10,589 nucleotides of DNA from CADEEN01 sp031389585 (GTDB lineage Bacteria > Pseudomonadota > Gammaproteobacteria > Burkholderiales > Burkholderiaceae_C). The position numbers and the translations under genes are program-made. Where the stretch lies: positions 1 through 10,589 of the forward strand of contig JANMSS010000051.1 of NCBI GenBank assembly GCA_031389585.1. Direction: 5' to 3'. The notes below the pieces were generated by a model. That model saw only the letters and a program-made list of their open reading frames with translations, was not told where the DNA came from and made no database searches. Shown here piece by piece: positions 1 to 6,740 of this stretch; position 1 is the first letter of the stretch; each line of letters opens with the position of its first letter.

Positions 1-1
1 T

Positions 2-313
2 GGCGAGCCCACCGGCATCGTCGAGCTGCCGGTCGAGTGGATCCGCGACGACGCGGTGTACTTCAACATGAACCGCTTCCAGGCCCTGCGGCCCTACACG
101 GCGCCCACCACCGTGCTCGACATCTTCCGGCGCGAGTTCGACCAGGCTTGGGCCGAGGGCGGCCTGTTCCTGCTAACCATGCACCCGCATGTGATCGGCT
201 ACCGTTCGCGCATCTTCATCCTGGAAGAACTGATCCGCCACATGCAGGCCCAATCCGGGGTCTGGTTTGCCACGCACCGCGACGTGGCGCAGCATGTCAA
301 GGCGTTGATCTGA
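2..313 (+). CDS. Polysaccharide deacetylase family protein, C-terminal fragment (cut by window edge)
   Basis: This frame is open from base 2 to a TGA at 311-313 and gives about 103 residues, the end of a larger protein that starts left of the window. The segment GIVELPVEWIRDDAVYF, followed by a conserved FLLTMHPHVIGYRSR stretch, is typical of the C-terminal half of NodB-type carbohydrate esterases (CE4, polysaccharide deacetylase/PuuE-like) found in Burkholderiales. The HPH motif fits the late conserved His of that fold. These enzymes are metal-dependent and remove acetyl or formyl groups from sugars or small amides. The substrate cannot be told from this piece. The M20 peptidase gene begins 95 bp downstream on the same strand, and the two may once have formed an operon. 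An internal GTG at 56 is not the real start, because homology continues upstream of it. Confidence 0.75.
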   Translation, partial: GEPTGIVELPVEWIRDDAVYFNMNRFQALRPYTAPTTVLDIFRREFDQAWAEGGLFLLTMHPHVIGYRSRIFILEELIRHMQAQSGVWFATHRDVAQHVKALI

Positions 314-351
314 ACCATGGCATTTTCGAGCCGCCAGGCCGCCCCCAAGCC

Positions 352-378
352 TGTCCTGAGCCTGGTCGAAGGGGCGAA
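352..378. repeat. Short dispersed intergenic repeat of the CCTTCGACAGGCTCAGGACAGG type
   Basis: Read on the minus strand, this stretch is CCTTCGACCAGGCTCAGG followed by ACAGGCTT. It matches, with one extra C, a short motif that I recall as scattered in many copies between genes of beta- and gammaproteobacteria. It sits in the 95-bp gap between the deacetylase and the M20 gene. Its function is unknown. A second copy is not visible in this window, so the repeat call rests on memory of the motif. Confidence 0.5.
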
Positions 379-408
379 TACCGCAGCGCGTAGCGCGGAG
401 GTTGCCTG

Positions 409-804
409 ATGAGCCGCCTGTCCTGCGTCGCCCGCGTCAAGCGCTTCTTCGACGACGGCGGGTTCTTCACCGAGCTGGCACGACGGGTGGCGATCCGCAC
501 CGAGAGCCAGGAGCCGGCGAGCCGGTCCGCGCTGCAGCGCTACCTCGTCGACGAAATGACGCCCAGCCTGAACACGCTGGGCTTCGAGTGCCGCGTCTTC
601 GACAACCCCGACCCCCGGGGTGGCCCGTTGCTGGTGGCGCGCCGCTCCGAGGGCGAGGGGCCCACCCTGCTCAGCTACGGCCACGGCGACGTGGTGCGGG
701 AGGATAGGAAGGAATTTCAAACGCCCTTTCCCTGCCCGTGGCAGGGCCCGGTACAGGACTCGACGCTCTCGGCGCGGCCACTGGAGTCGACAGCGGCCTG
801 GTGA
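409..804 (+). pseudogene. M20 family metallopeptidase, truncated after about 97 codons by an IS91-like element
   Basis: The ATG at 409 has a clear ribosome binding site, GGAGG ending 7 bases upstream. Residues 1-97 look like the N-terminus of an M20 (ArgE/DapE/CPG2-type) zinc hydrolase: the helical VKRFFDDGGFFTELARRVAI start, then GPLLVARR, and LLSYGHGDVV, which carries the first metal-binding His and Asp (HGD). Full-length relatives have over 400 residues. After VVR (base 700) the frame reads 34 unrelated residues and stops at 802-804. The continuation expected in the family (a further Asp, the Glu-Glu pair and the second metal-binding His) is absent here and is not found elsewhere in the window. 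A functional enzyme is therefore impossible. The junction coincides with the oriIS-like end of the mobile-element remnant, which explains the break. Confidence 0.75.
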
Positions 805-1129
805 GCGACGGTGAACCTGGCCGCAAAGGCCAGTCAGTGGGGTCGTCTACGGGTCAACCCGGGCGATCGGGCCGCTTCCGCCCGTACCGGAGAGCGCCAG
901 ACGCAGCTGGCCCCCTCGGCCCCGGGCGCCGGGCCGCCTGAACGCAAAGCTTGAGCCTCGATCAGGCCGCGTGGAGCAGTGTCTGCCCACGCGCCGGAGC
1001 GCGCGGTGGTGCGCGAGCCTGTAGCCCCAGGTGGGTGAGGATGCGCTCGATGACCGGCGCCGCCAGGATCGCGGCGATGATGTTGAGCCGCCGGCAAGCG
1101 GCCGGCCGTGGGCGACGGCTGATGGCCGG
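701..1129 (-). mobile_element. IS91/ISCR-type rolling-circle element remnant (oriIS-side end only)
   Basis: The left edge, read on the minus strand at 724-701, is GCGTTTGAAATTCC followed by TTCCTATCCT. This resembles the oriIS end of ISCR elements as I remember it (GCGTTTGAACTTCCTATAC). It lies 260 bp downstream of the stop of a transposase C-terminal fragment, the arrangement known for ISCR/IS91 elements. Between them, CGGCCC (917-922) and GGGCCG (931-936) form a hairpin, as often seen near rolling-circle origins. The terIS side and most of the transposase are missing, so the right boundary is uncertain; 1129 is simply where the recognisable frame begins. The bases next to the left end do not show a clear GAAC/CAAG target, so the exact insertion chemistry cannot be confirmed. 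Confidence 0.6.
962..1129 (-). pseudogene. IS91-family transposase, C-terminal remnant
   Basis: On the minus strand the frame is open from about 1129 to a TGA at 964-962. It encodes LNIIAAILAAPVIERILTH followed by LGLQARAPPRAPARGQ and a short tail. This matches the usual end of IS91/ISCR transposases, where a Cys-rich CGG motif is followed by an II-x-VI-x-ILxHLG helix and a Pro/Arg tail of the APPRxAPARG type. Only about 45-55 residues of a protein of several hundred remain, and the HUH and catalytic Tyr regions are absent. A TAA in frame lies just upstream at about 1132. The residues before LNII (RPRPAACRR) look like a degraded or frameshifted zinc-finger segment. The fragment cannot be active. 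Confidence 0.6.
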
Positions 1130-1397
1130 TTACAGCCACCGAACCGCACCACTTAACGGTCAGCTCAGCACTTGTTTGTTGACCTTCAAGCCGCTCGATC
1201 CGGGGTTTCCGAGCGAGCCGATTGCAGGCGGCGCCACTCGTTCAATCGAATGCGAGCCGCCTGTCAGCGCACCGTCGCGACCAGCATCGGTGCGAACAGC
1301 GCAGCGATGCCGAGAAACGAAACGAACCCAACCACCGCGGCGCCCGCAGCGCATCGGTTAGGGTCGCTCCTTCACAGCTGACAATAAGACCGACACT
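1130..1397. other. Non-coding or degraded stretch between the IS remnant and the aldo/keto reductase
   Basis: No convincing gene, tRNA or repeat is seen here. The reading frames present are short or are tails of shadows of the reductase gene. One minus-strand frame (1371-1264, about 35 codons) encodes a hydrophobic stretch, AAVVGFVSFLGIAALFAPML, but has no good start codon or ribosome binding site and could be the tail of a deleted membrane-protein gene. The stretch must contain the deletion junction that removed the rest of the peptidase gene and of the IS element, as well as the promoter of the downstream reductase. No strong -35/-10 pair was found. Confidence 0.4.
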
Positions 1398-2378
1398 ATG
1401 CTCTACCGCCGCCTGGGCCGCACCGGCCTCAAGCTCAGTGCCCTCTCGCTCGGCTCCTGGGTCACGTACCACAACCAGGTCGACCCGAAGGCCGCCGTAG
1501 AGATGATGGCCGCGGCGTATGACGCCGGCGTCAACTTCTTCGACAACGCCGAGGCCTACGCCGCCGGACGCAGCGAAGAGGTGATGGGCGCGGCGTTGAA
1601 AACGCTGGCCTGGCCGCGTTTGAACTACGTCGTGTCGACGAAGTTCTTCTGGGGCCTGGACCGCCAGGGCGAGGCCGTCAATCGCAAGGACACGCTGAAC
1701 CGCAAGTACCTGATGCAGGCCATCGACGGCTCGCTGCAGCGCCTGGGCCTGGAGCACATCGACATCGTCTACTGCCACCGGCCCGACCCGCAGACGCCGG
1801 TCGAGGAGACTGCGCGTGCGATGAGCGACATCATCAGCCAGGGCAAGGCGCTCTACTGGGGCACCAGCGAGTGGCCGGCCGACGCCATCCGCGCCGCGTG
1901 GAAGGCTGCCGACCGCTTTGGGTGGCACAAGCCGGTGGTCGAGCAGCCGCAATACAACCTGTTCGCCCGCCGCCGCGTCGAGCGCGAGTACGCGCCGCTG
2001 TGCGACCGCCTCGGCCTGGGCCTGACCACCTGGAGCCCGCTGGCCTCGGGCCTGCTGACCGGAAAGTACGCCGCTGGCGTTCCCGACGACAGCCGCGGCG
2101 CGATGGCGTCGATGGCCTTCCTGCGCGAGGGCCTCACGCACCCGGCGAAGAACGCCGCGGTCAAGCAGTTGGAGCCGATCGCGGCCGAGCTCGGCGGCAG
2201 CGTCGCGCAAATGGCACTGGCCTGGGCGGCCAGCAACCCGCGGGTCAGCTCGGTCATTACCGGGGCCTCGAAGCTGGCGCAGCTGCAATCGAACCTCGGC
2301 GCGCTGGCCTTGCTCGAGAAGCTGACGCCCGCGGTGCTCAAGCGCATCGACAAGCTGACCAAGGGCGTGGCGGATTGA
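1398..2378 (+). CDS. Aldo/keto reductase, Kv-beta/YghZ-like subfamily
   Basis: This 326-residue protein is full length for a cytoplasmic NADPH-dependent aldo/keto reductase, a TIM barrel. It begins directly with the family's first strand (MLYRRLGRTGLKLSALSLG), which supports the ATG at 1398 although the ribosome binding site is weak. The catalytic tetrad is visible: Asp49 and Tyr54 in FFDNAEAYA, Lys82 in VSTKFFW and His127 in VYCHRPD. The C-terminal GASKLAQLQSNLGAL segment is the usual NADPH-binding loop. The extra-long VNRKDTLNRKYLMQAIDGSL region and the PQYNLFARRRVEREY segment are those of the K+-channel beta-subunit-like branch, which reduces a range of aldehydes and ketones. The true substrate is unknown. 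The gene stands alone on the plus strand, faces fumC, and lies next to a mobile-element scar that may have replaced its original upstream neighbour. Confidence 0.9.
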   Translation: MLYRRLGRTGLKLSALSLGSWVTYHNQVDPKAAVEMMAAAYDAGVNFFDNAEAYAAGRSEEVMGAALKTLAWPRLNYVVSTKFFWGLDRQGEAVNRKDTLNRKYLMQAIDGSLQRLGLEHIDIVYCHRPDPQTPVEETARAMSDIISQGKALYWGTSEWPADAIRAAWKAADRFGWHKPVVEQPQYNLFARRRVEREYAPLCDRLGLGLTTWSPLASGLLTGKYAAGVPDDSRGAMASMAFLREGLTHPAKNAAVKQLEPIAAELGGSVAQMALAWAASNPRVSSVITGASKLAQLQSNLGALALLEKLTPAVLKRIDKLTKGVAD

Positions 2379-2457
2379 CTCTTGATGACGGGTCGTCCTC
2401 ACGACCCGCGCCGACGCGTCGCCAGCCCGGCTAGCAGCCCGGCTAAGCCCGCGCCGG

Positions 2458-2518
2458 GCCGCCCCAAGCGGGCGACGCCCCCTTGGGGGGCCGACGCCGC
2501 AGGCGTCTTGGGGGCGGC
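2458..2518. terminator. Structured GC-rich intergenic repeat, probable bidirectional terminator
   Basis: The stretch lies in the 185-bp gap between two convergent genes and holds nested inverted repeats. CCCCAAG (2462-2468) pairs with CTTGGGG (2482-2488). GACGCC (2493-2498) pairs perfectly with GGCGTC (2502-2507) over a 3-base loop. GCCGCCCCAAG (2458-2468) can also pair with CTTGGGGGCGGC (2507-2518) with one bulge, so two competing folds are possible. Similar CCCCAAGCGGGC...CCTTGGGG elements are common downstream of genes in Burkholderiales, as I recall. There is no long T-run, so it is not a textbook intrinsic terminator, but the position suits transcription end or mRNA 3'-end protection for both flanking genes. 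Confidence 0.55.
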
Positions 2519-2563
2519 TAAGCGCGAGCGATTCGCCGGCCGCGCGGGCGGGTCGCGCACGGC

Positions 2564-3952
2564 TCAATCGGGGGCCAGCATGCGTTGCGGGTCAACCCAG
2601 GCGTCGAAGTCGGCCGCGCTGACGCCACCCACGGCCAGCGCCGCCTCGCGCAGGCCCAGGCCGCCGGTATGCGCATGCTTGGCGATCAACGCCGCGCGGT
2701 CGTAGCCGATATGCGGGACCAGCGCGGTCACCAGCATCAGCGAACGCGCGAGCGTGTCCTGCGTGCGCGCGGCGTTGACCTCGAGGCCTTCGACGCAATG
2801 GGCCGCAAAGCTCGCCATCGCATCCGCGAGCAGGCGCAGGCTGTCGAGCACGTCGTACGCAATCAGCGGCTTGTACACGTTGAGCTCGAAGTGGCCCTGG
2901 CTTGCCGCGATGCCGATCGCCACGTCGTGACCCATCACCTGGGCGCAGACCATGGTCAGCGCCTCGACCTGCGTCGGGTTGACCTTGCCCGGCATGATCG
3001 AACTGCCGGGCTCGTTGGCGGGCAGGCGCAGTTCGCCGAGCCCGGCTGCCGGGCCGCTGCCCATCAGGCGAATGTCGTTGGCGATCTTGTTCAGGGCCAC
3101 GGCCAGCATCTTCAGTGCACCGTGCAAGCCCACGAGCGCCTCATGGCCGGCCAAAGCGGCAAACAGGTTGTCGGCGACGACGAAGGGGGCGTTCAGCCGG
3201 GCGGCCAGTGCCGACGCGACGCGAACGCCGAATTCGCGATGCGTGTTCAGACCGGTGCCGACGGCGGTGCCGCCGATCGCCAGGGCATGCACCGCGGGCA
3301 ATGCGCGGCGCAACGCGGCCTCGCCGATGGCGAGTTGGGCGTCGTAGCCGCCGAATTCCTGGCCGAGCGTGACCGGCGTGGCGTCCTGCAGATGGGTACG
3401 GCCGACCTTGACCGTGCTGTCGAACGCCCGCGCCTTGGCCAGCAGGGCGCTGCGCAGCCGGCTCAGCGAAGCCAGCAACGGGCCGGTGTGCAGCACCGCG
3501 GCAATGTGCATCGCGGTCGGGAAGACATCGTTCGACGACTGGCCGAGATTGACCTCGTCGTTCGGGTGCACGCAGCGAGCAGCACCCAGGCCGCCGCCGA
3601 GCGCCTGCGACGCGAGGCCGGCGATGACCTCATTCAGATTCATGTTGCTCTGGGTGCCCGAACCGGTCTGCCACACAGACAGGGGAAACTGGCTTTCGAA
3701 CTCACCCGCTGCAACGCGCTGAGCCGCTGCGGCAATGGCCTGCGCCTTGGTCGCGTCGAGCAGGCCCAGGTCGCGATTCACCTCGGCGGCAGCGCGCTTG
3801 ATCTCGGCCAACGCGCGCACGATCGCTGGCGGCATGCGCTGCTCGCCGATGGCGAAGTAACGCCGGCTGCGCTCGGTCTGCGCGCCCCACAGCGCATCGC
3901 CCGGGACGTCAATGGGCCCGAAGCTGTCGGTCTCCGTGCGGGCTGCAGACAT
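2564..3952 (-). CDS. fumC: Class II fumarate hydratase (fumarase C)
   Basis: The enzyme interconverts fumarate and L-malate in the TCA cycle as a cytoplasmic homotetramer, without an iron-sulfur cluster. Starting at 3952 it has 462 residues, the usual length. The superfamily signature GSSIMPGKVNPTQVE is present (Ser317/Ser318 on the catalytic loop). GRTHLQDATP carries the active-site His187, and the substrate-binding TGSGTQSNMN segment and the HPNDEVNLGQSSND segment are intact. An in-frame start 18 codons upstream exists, but the stretch it adds is unlike the family. The ATG at 3952 has GAGGGG six bases before it and begins right before the conserved DSFGPIDVPGDALWGAQT. The gene follows the PbpG-like gene by 50 bp on the same strand and may be read from it or from its own promoter. 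It converges with the aldo/keto reductase. Confidence 0.95.
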   Translation of the reverse strand: MSAARTETDSFGPIDVPGDALWGAQTERSRRYFAIGEQRMPPAIVRALAEIKRAAAEVNRDLGLLDATKAQAIAAAAQRVAAGEFESQFPLSVWQTGSGTQSNMNLNEVIAGLASQALGGGLGAARCVHPNDEVNLGQSSNDVFPTAMHIAAVLHTGPLLASLSRLRSALLAKARAFDSTVKVGRTHLQDATPVTLGQEFGGYDAQLAIGEAALRRALPAVHALAIGGTAVGTGLNTHREFGVRVASALAARLNAPFVVADNLFAALAGHEALVGLHGALKMLAVALNKIANDIRLMGSGPAAGLGELRLPANEPGSSIMPGKVNPTQVEALTMVCAQVMGHDVAIGIAASQGHFELNVYKPLIAYDVLDSLRLLADAMASFAAHCVEGLEVNAARTQDTLARSLMLVTALVPHIGYDRAALIAKHAHTGGLGLREAALAVGGVSAADFDAWVDPQRMLAPD

Positions 3953-3958
3953 GCCGAT

Positions 3959-3964
3959 CCCCTC
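3959..3964 (-). promoter_or_regulatory. Ribosome binding site deciding the fumC start
   Basis: On the minus strand GAGGGG is followed by six bases and then the ATG ending at 3952. No comparable site precedes the alternative upstream start at 4006, which would also overlap the end of the preceding gene. Confidence 0.65.
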
Positions 3965-4002
3965 TGGTCGACGCAGGCAACGGGCCTGCCCGGCCGATGA
4001 GA

Positions 4003-4944
4003 TCACAAATTGGCGTCGTCGTGCCCTGCCGAGGGCGTGGCGTTTTCGGTGAAGCTCGCGCGCACGATGGACGAGGGCCGCGCCTCGCGTGTCGATGCCC
4101 GCACGCGCTGATCCGACTGTCGCGCCAGTTGCAGCGAGGCCTGGCCGTCAAGCCAGCGACGGATGTTGAGTGCGTCCCGCGCGCGTGCAGACGGGGCCAG
4201 GGCGCCGATCAGCACCACACTCACCGTGCGACCCCCGGCGCGCAGGCTCATCGTCAGGCAGCGGCCAGCGTCGTTGGTGAAGCCGGTCTTTGACGACAGG
4301 ATCTCCCAGCCGGGCTTGCCCACCAGGCCATTGGTGTTGCGCACCGCCCAGGGCTGTCCGTTGACCCGCACGGCGTGCGTGCGCTGGCTGGTGATCTGCG
4401 CAATCAAAGGGTAGGTGTTCGTGGCCTGCAGTACCTTGGCCATGTCGAGTGCACTGGCGTGATTGTCGGGGGACAAGCCGGTGGGCTCCACCAGTGTCGT
4501 CTGGGTCAGGCCCAGGGCCTCGATCTTGCGTTTCGTGGCCTCGGCAAAGGCCGCCGGCCCGCCGGGGTAGCTGCGCGCCAGCGCGGCCGCCGCATGGTTG
4601 TCCGATGCGATCAGGCTCAGTGCCAGCAGCGTGTCGCGAGCCACGAAGGCACCGACGGGCACACCAGCGCGGGTGTTCTTCAGTGTGTCCCGGTCGGCGT
4701 CGTCGATGCGCACGGGCTCACTCATGTCCTGCCCGGCGTCGAGCACGACCATGGCGGTCATGAGTTTGGTCAGCGACGCAATCGGCGCCGCGGTGGCCGC
4801 GTTCTTTTCAAGCAGCACCTCGCCGGTGATGTTGTCGATCACCACAACGCGCGCAGATCCAAACGAAAAGCCGTTGCCCCAGCAGGCGGAGCCGGCGGCG
4901 AGCCACAGTGCAAGAACGAGAGGTTTGAACACGCGAGGGCGCAA
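4003..4944 (-). CDS. pbpG: D-alanyl-D-alanine endopeptidase/carboxypeptidase, PBP7-like (S11 family)
   Basis: This 313-residue serine peptidase of the low-molecular-mass penicillin-binding proteins acts on peptidoglycan cross-links or stem peptides in the periplasm. The three active-site motifs are present: SLTK (Ser57, Lys60), SDN (Ser114-Asn116, a variant of the usual SEN of PbpG) and KTG (219-221). The segments IASLTKLMTAMVVLDA, ARSYPGGPAAFAEATKRK and VEPTGLSPDNHAS match the PbpG branch better than DacA. A signal peptide spans about residues 1-23 (FKPLVLALWLAAGSA). The likely start is a TTG at 4944 with GGAAAG seven bases upstream; a GTG four codons later (4932) is possible but lacks such a site. 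The C-terminal 40 residues are polar and low in structure, without an obvious amphipathic membrane anchor. The gene lies 106 bp after the DUF6064 gene and 50 bp before fumC. Confidence 0.85.
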   Translation of the reverse strand: MRPRVFKPLVLALWLAAGSACWGNGFSFGSARVVVIDNITGEVLLEKNAATAAPIASLTKLMTAMVVLDAGQDMSEPVRIDDADRDTLKNTRAGVPVGAFVARDTLLALSLIASDNHAAAALARSYPGGPAAFAEATKRKIEALGLTQTTLVEPTGLSPDNHASALDMAKVLQATNTYPLIAQITSQRTHAVRVNGQPWAVRNTNGLVGKPGWEILSSKTGFTNDAGRCLTMSLRAGGRTVSVVLIGALAPSARARDALNIRRWLDGQASLQLARQSDQRVRASTREARPSSIVRASFTENATPSAGHDDANL

Positions 4945-4951
4945 TCTGAAA

Positions 4952-4957
4952 CTTTCC
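4952..4957 (-). promoter_or_regulatory. Ribosome binding site supporting a TTG start for the PbpG-like gene
   Basis: On the minus strand GGAAAG is followed by seven bases and the TTG ending at 4944. No ATG is available in this frame near the signal peptide, so TTG (or the GTG at 4932) must be used. A TTG start would be consistent with modest expression. Confidence 0.5.
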
Positions 4958-5050
4958 GGCGAACGCCTGATGGGCGCTCAACGCCTTTATCGGCGAGTTC
5001 GCTGTCAGGAAAGCAGAACACTGGCGCCAAGCGCGACATGTGGCACGCAA

Positions 5051-5749
5051 TCAATTCACGCGGGCGCGCAATGCAGCGGCAGCGGTGGCCAGCAAGGCGA
5101 CAGCAGGCATCAGCCAAGCATCGGTGGCCTGCATCGTCGCCAGCGTCATGCCGGTGACGCCGCACCACAGCAGCGGTATGGGCCACAGCCACCAAGCCAT
5201 CGACGGCTTGCGCGCTGTACCTGCAGCGGGCGCTGTACGCGGCCGCTGCAACAGCAGGCCCAGGGTGGCGAGCGCCGTCGGGTCGGGTGCCAGGCCAAAC
5301 CACTCGGCCTGTTGCCAGGGCCGGCCGAGCAGCGGGCCGACCGCGGGCTGCAGCAGCAGGGCAAAGAGCAGCAGCCCCAGACCGAGCCGTTGCGTGCGGC
5401 CGGGCGGCGCGGCCTGGCCGCTACGCGCGCCGATCGAGGCCGCGCACAGCAGCAGGCCCTGGATCGCAAACGCAGCGGCGAACCAGGTCGCGGCCCAGTT
5501 GATGCTGGCAAAGCGCTGCCAATGAAAGGCCCAGGCCACCCACAGCCACGCGGCGGCCAGCAGCACGCAGGCCGCGCGCGGCGCCCATGCGCGGCGCTGC
5601 CACAGCGCCACCCACAGGGCCAGCCCAAGGGCCAGGGCCAAGAGGTGGCCGGGCCAGACCTCGGCGTTGTAGAGCTCGAACAGGCGGTAGTAGGTGCGCG
5701 GCGAGAACAGCAGAAAGTCCGACGGCCGGTAGGTCCACCACTCGGTCAT
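5051..5749 (-). CDS. DUF6064-like integral membrane protein
   Basis: With the ATG at 5749 the protein has 232 residues. The frame stays open upstream for another 128 codons inside the neighbouring reductase gene, but that part is low-complexity shadow sequence. The chosen start gives MTEWWTYRPSDFLLFSPRTYYRLF, the conserved N-terminus I associate with DUF6064 (W-x-Y-x-PSDFLxFSPRxY, then the N and WP of ELYNAEVWP). About six or seven hydrophobic segments follow (roughly residues 33-51, 57-76, 83-103, 121-139, 152-166, 181-200, 208-225), so it is a polytopic inner-membrane protein. No catalytic motif is evident and its function is unknown. It starts 13 bp after the Tat reductase stop, which indicates co-transcription and suggests a shared role. 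The ribosome binding site is weak, so translational coupling is likely. Confidence 0.75.
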   Translation of the reverse strand: MTEWWTYRPSDFLLFSPRTYYRLFELYNAEVWPGHLLALALGLALWVALWQRRAWAPRAACVLLAAAWLWVAWAFHWQRFASINWAATWFAAAFAIQGLLLCAASIGARSGQAAPPGRTQRLGLGLLLFALLLQPAVGPLLGRPWQQAEWFGLAPDPTALATLGLLLQRPRTAPAAGTARKPSMAWWLWPIPLLWCGVTGMTLATMQATDAWLMPAVALLATAAAALRARVN

Positions 5750-5762
5750 CGTGGTGCCGCTG

Positions 5763-6686
5763 TCATAGCGCAGCGATGTGCGCTGCCATGCGCCGGCGCA
5801 GCGCCGAATCCGGCATCGGGCCGCGCGCGGCGCCCAGGTTCTGCCGCACATGGTCGACGCGGCTGGTGGCGGGGATTGCGCAGGTGACGGCCGGGTGCGA
5901 GACGATGAACTTGAGGACGAACTGCGCCCAGCCATCGCAGCCGAGTTCGCTCGCCGCCCAGGCCGGCAAACGGTGGCGCTGCAGCGCCTTGAGCAACTCG
6001 CCTTCACGGAACGGCCGGTTGGCGATGACGGCGATGCCGCGCTCGGCGGCCAGCGGCAGCAGACGCTGCTCGGCCTCGCGGTCGAGCGGGTTGTAGCTGA
6101 GCTGAATGAAGTCGATCGGCTGGCTGCGTGCAATGGCTTCCATGTCGCGGTGGCGCCGCCCCTCCGAGGTGGTGATACCGACGTAGCGCAATTGCCCCGC
6201 GGCCTTCATCGCCAGCAGCGTGGGCAGGTGCTCCTCCCAGTCGAGCAGGTTGTGCACCTGCAGCAGGTCGAATCGCGGCACGCCCCACAGGCGGCGCGAG
6301 GTCTCGATCTGGCCCGGGCCGCGCGCGCCGGAGGAGATCCAGACCTTGTCGGCGCTGAACAGGGGCGCCTTGCTGCCGATGCGCGCCAGGCCATGGCCGA
6401 TGGTCGCTTGCGACGAGCCGTACATCGGCGACGAGTCGATCATGCGGCCGCCGCTCTCGAAGAAGGCGCGCATCACTTCGGCGCAGGCATCCTGCGCGAC
6501 GCGGTCGTTGCCGACGTTGAAGGTGATCCAGCTGCCCAGGCCGACCCGCGGGATCGCCTCGCCGGTCGAGGGGATCGGCTTGCTGGCCACGGCCGCGACG
6601 GTCTGCGCCGCGCCAGCGCCGGGACACAGCAGTGCCGGGGCCAGCAGCGCAAGCCGCTGCAGAAGGTCGCGGCGGGATTCAGTCAT
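5763..6686 (-). CDS. Aldo/keto reductase with a twin-arginine signal
   Basis: This 307-residue protein starts with SRRDLLQRLALLAPALLCPG, a Tat-type signal (S-R-R-x-L-L, then a hydrophobic stretch and AGA near residue 26), so it is probably folded with its nicotinamide cofactor in the cytoplasm and then exported. The mature part is an aldo/keto reductase: Asp84 and Tyr89 in MIDSSPMYG, Lys114 in ADKVWISSG and His145 in LLQVHN form the complete catalytic tetrad. The C-terminal AIPATSRVDHVRQNLGAA is the cofactor loop. It is clearly different from the cytoplasmic reductase at 1398, which has no leader and a longer insertion. The gene lies 54 bp after the DUF2145 gene and 13 bp before the DUF6064 gene on the same strand. 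The substrate is unknown. The Tat call rests on the motif alone. Confidence 0.85.
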   Translation of the reverse strand: MTESRRDLLQRLALLAPALLCPGAGAAQTVAAVASKPIPSTGEAIPRVGLGSWITFNVGNDRVAQDACAEVMRAFFESGGRMIDSSPMYGSSQATIGHGLARIGSKAPLFSADKVWISSGARGPGQIETSRRLWGVPRFDLLQVHNLLDWEEHLPTLLAMKAAGQLRYVGITTSEGRRHRDMEAIARSQPIDFIQLSYNPLDREAEQRLLPLAAERGIAVIANRPFREGELLKALQRHRLPAWAASELGCDGWAQFVLKFIVSHPAVTCAIPATSRVDHVRQNLGAARGPMPDSALRRRMAAHIAAL

Positions 6687-6740
6687 TGACGCTGCGGCGA
6701 GGTGACATCAGTGCACCGATTCTCGCGTTGGTTGCCCGCC

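Noticed and set aside
738..941. Plus-strand frames across 738-941 as a small gene
   Set aside because: They lie inside the IS91-like remnant, downstream of its transposase stop, and have Gly/Pro/Arg-rich composition without a ribosome binding site or motif.
1264..1371. A short hydrophobic minus-strand frame that could be a small membrane protein
   Set aside because: It lacks a start codon at its beginning and a ribosome binding site. It may be a remnant but cannot be supported as a gene.
1242..2567. A 441-codon minus-strand frame opposite the aldo/keto reductase
   Set aside because: It is an antisense shadow of low-complexity Arg/Ala/Leu composition, and the plus-strand reductase is complete with its catalytic tetrad.
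2585..4000. A 471-codon plus-strand frame opposite fumC
   Set aside because: It is a GC-rich shadow of the fumarase gene. Its product is Arg/Gln/Ala/Gly-rich with no recognisable motif, while fumC on the other strand has every family signature.
5750..6133. A 128-residue N-terminal extension of the DUF6064 protein
   Set aside because: The stretch is Ser/Arg-rich shadow sequence inside the Tat reductase gene, and the family N-terminus starts at the ATG ending at 5749.
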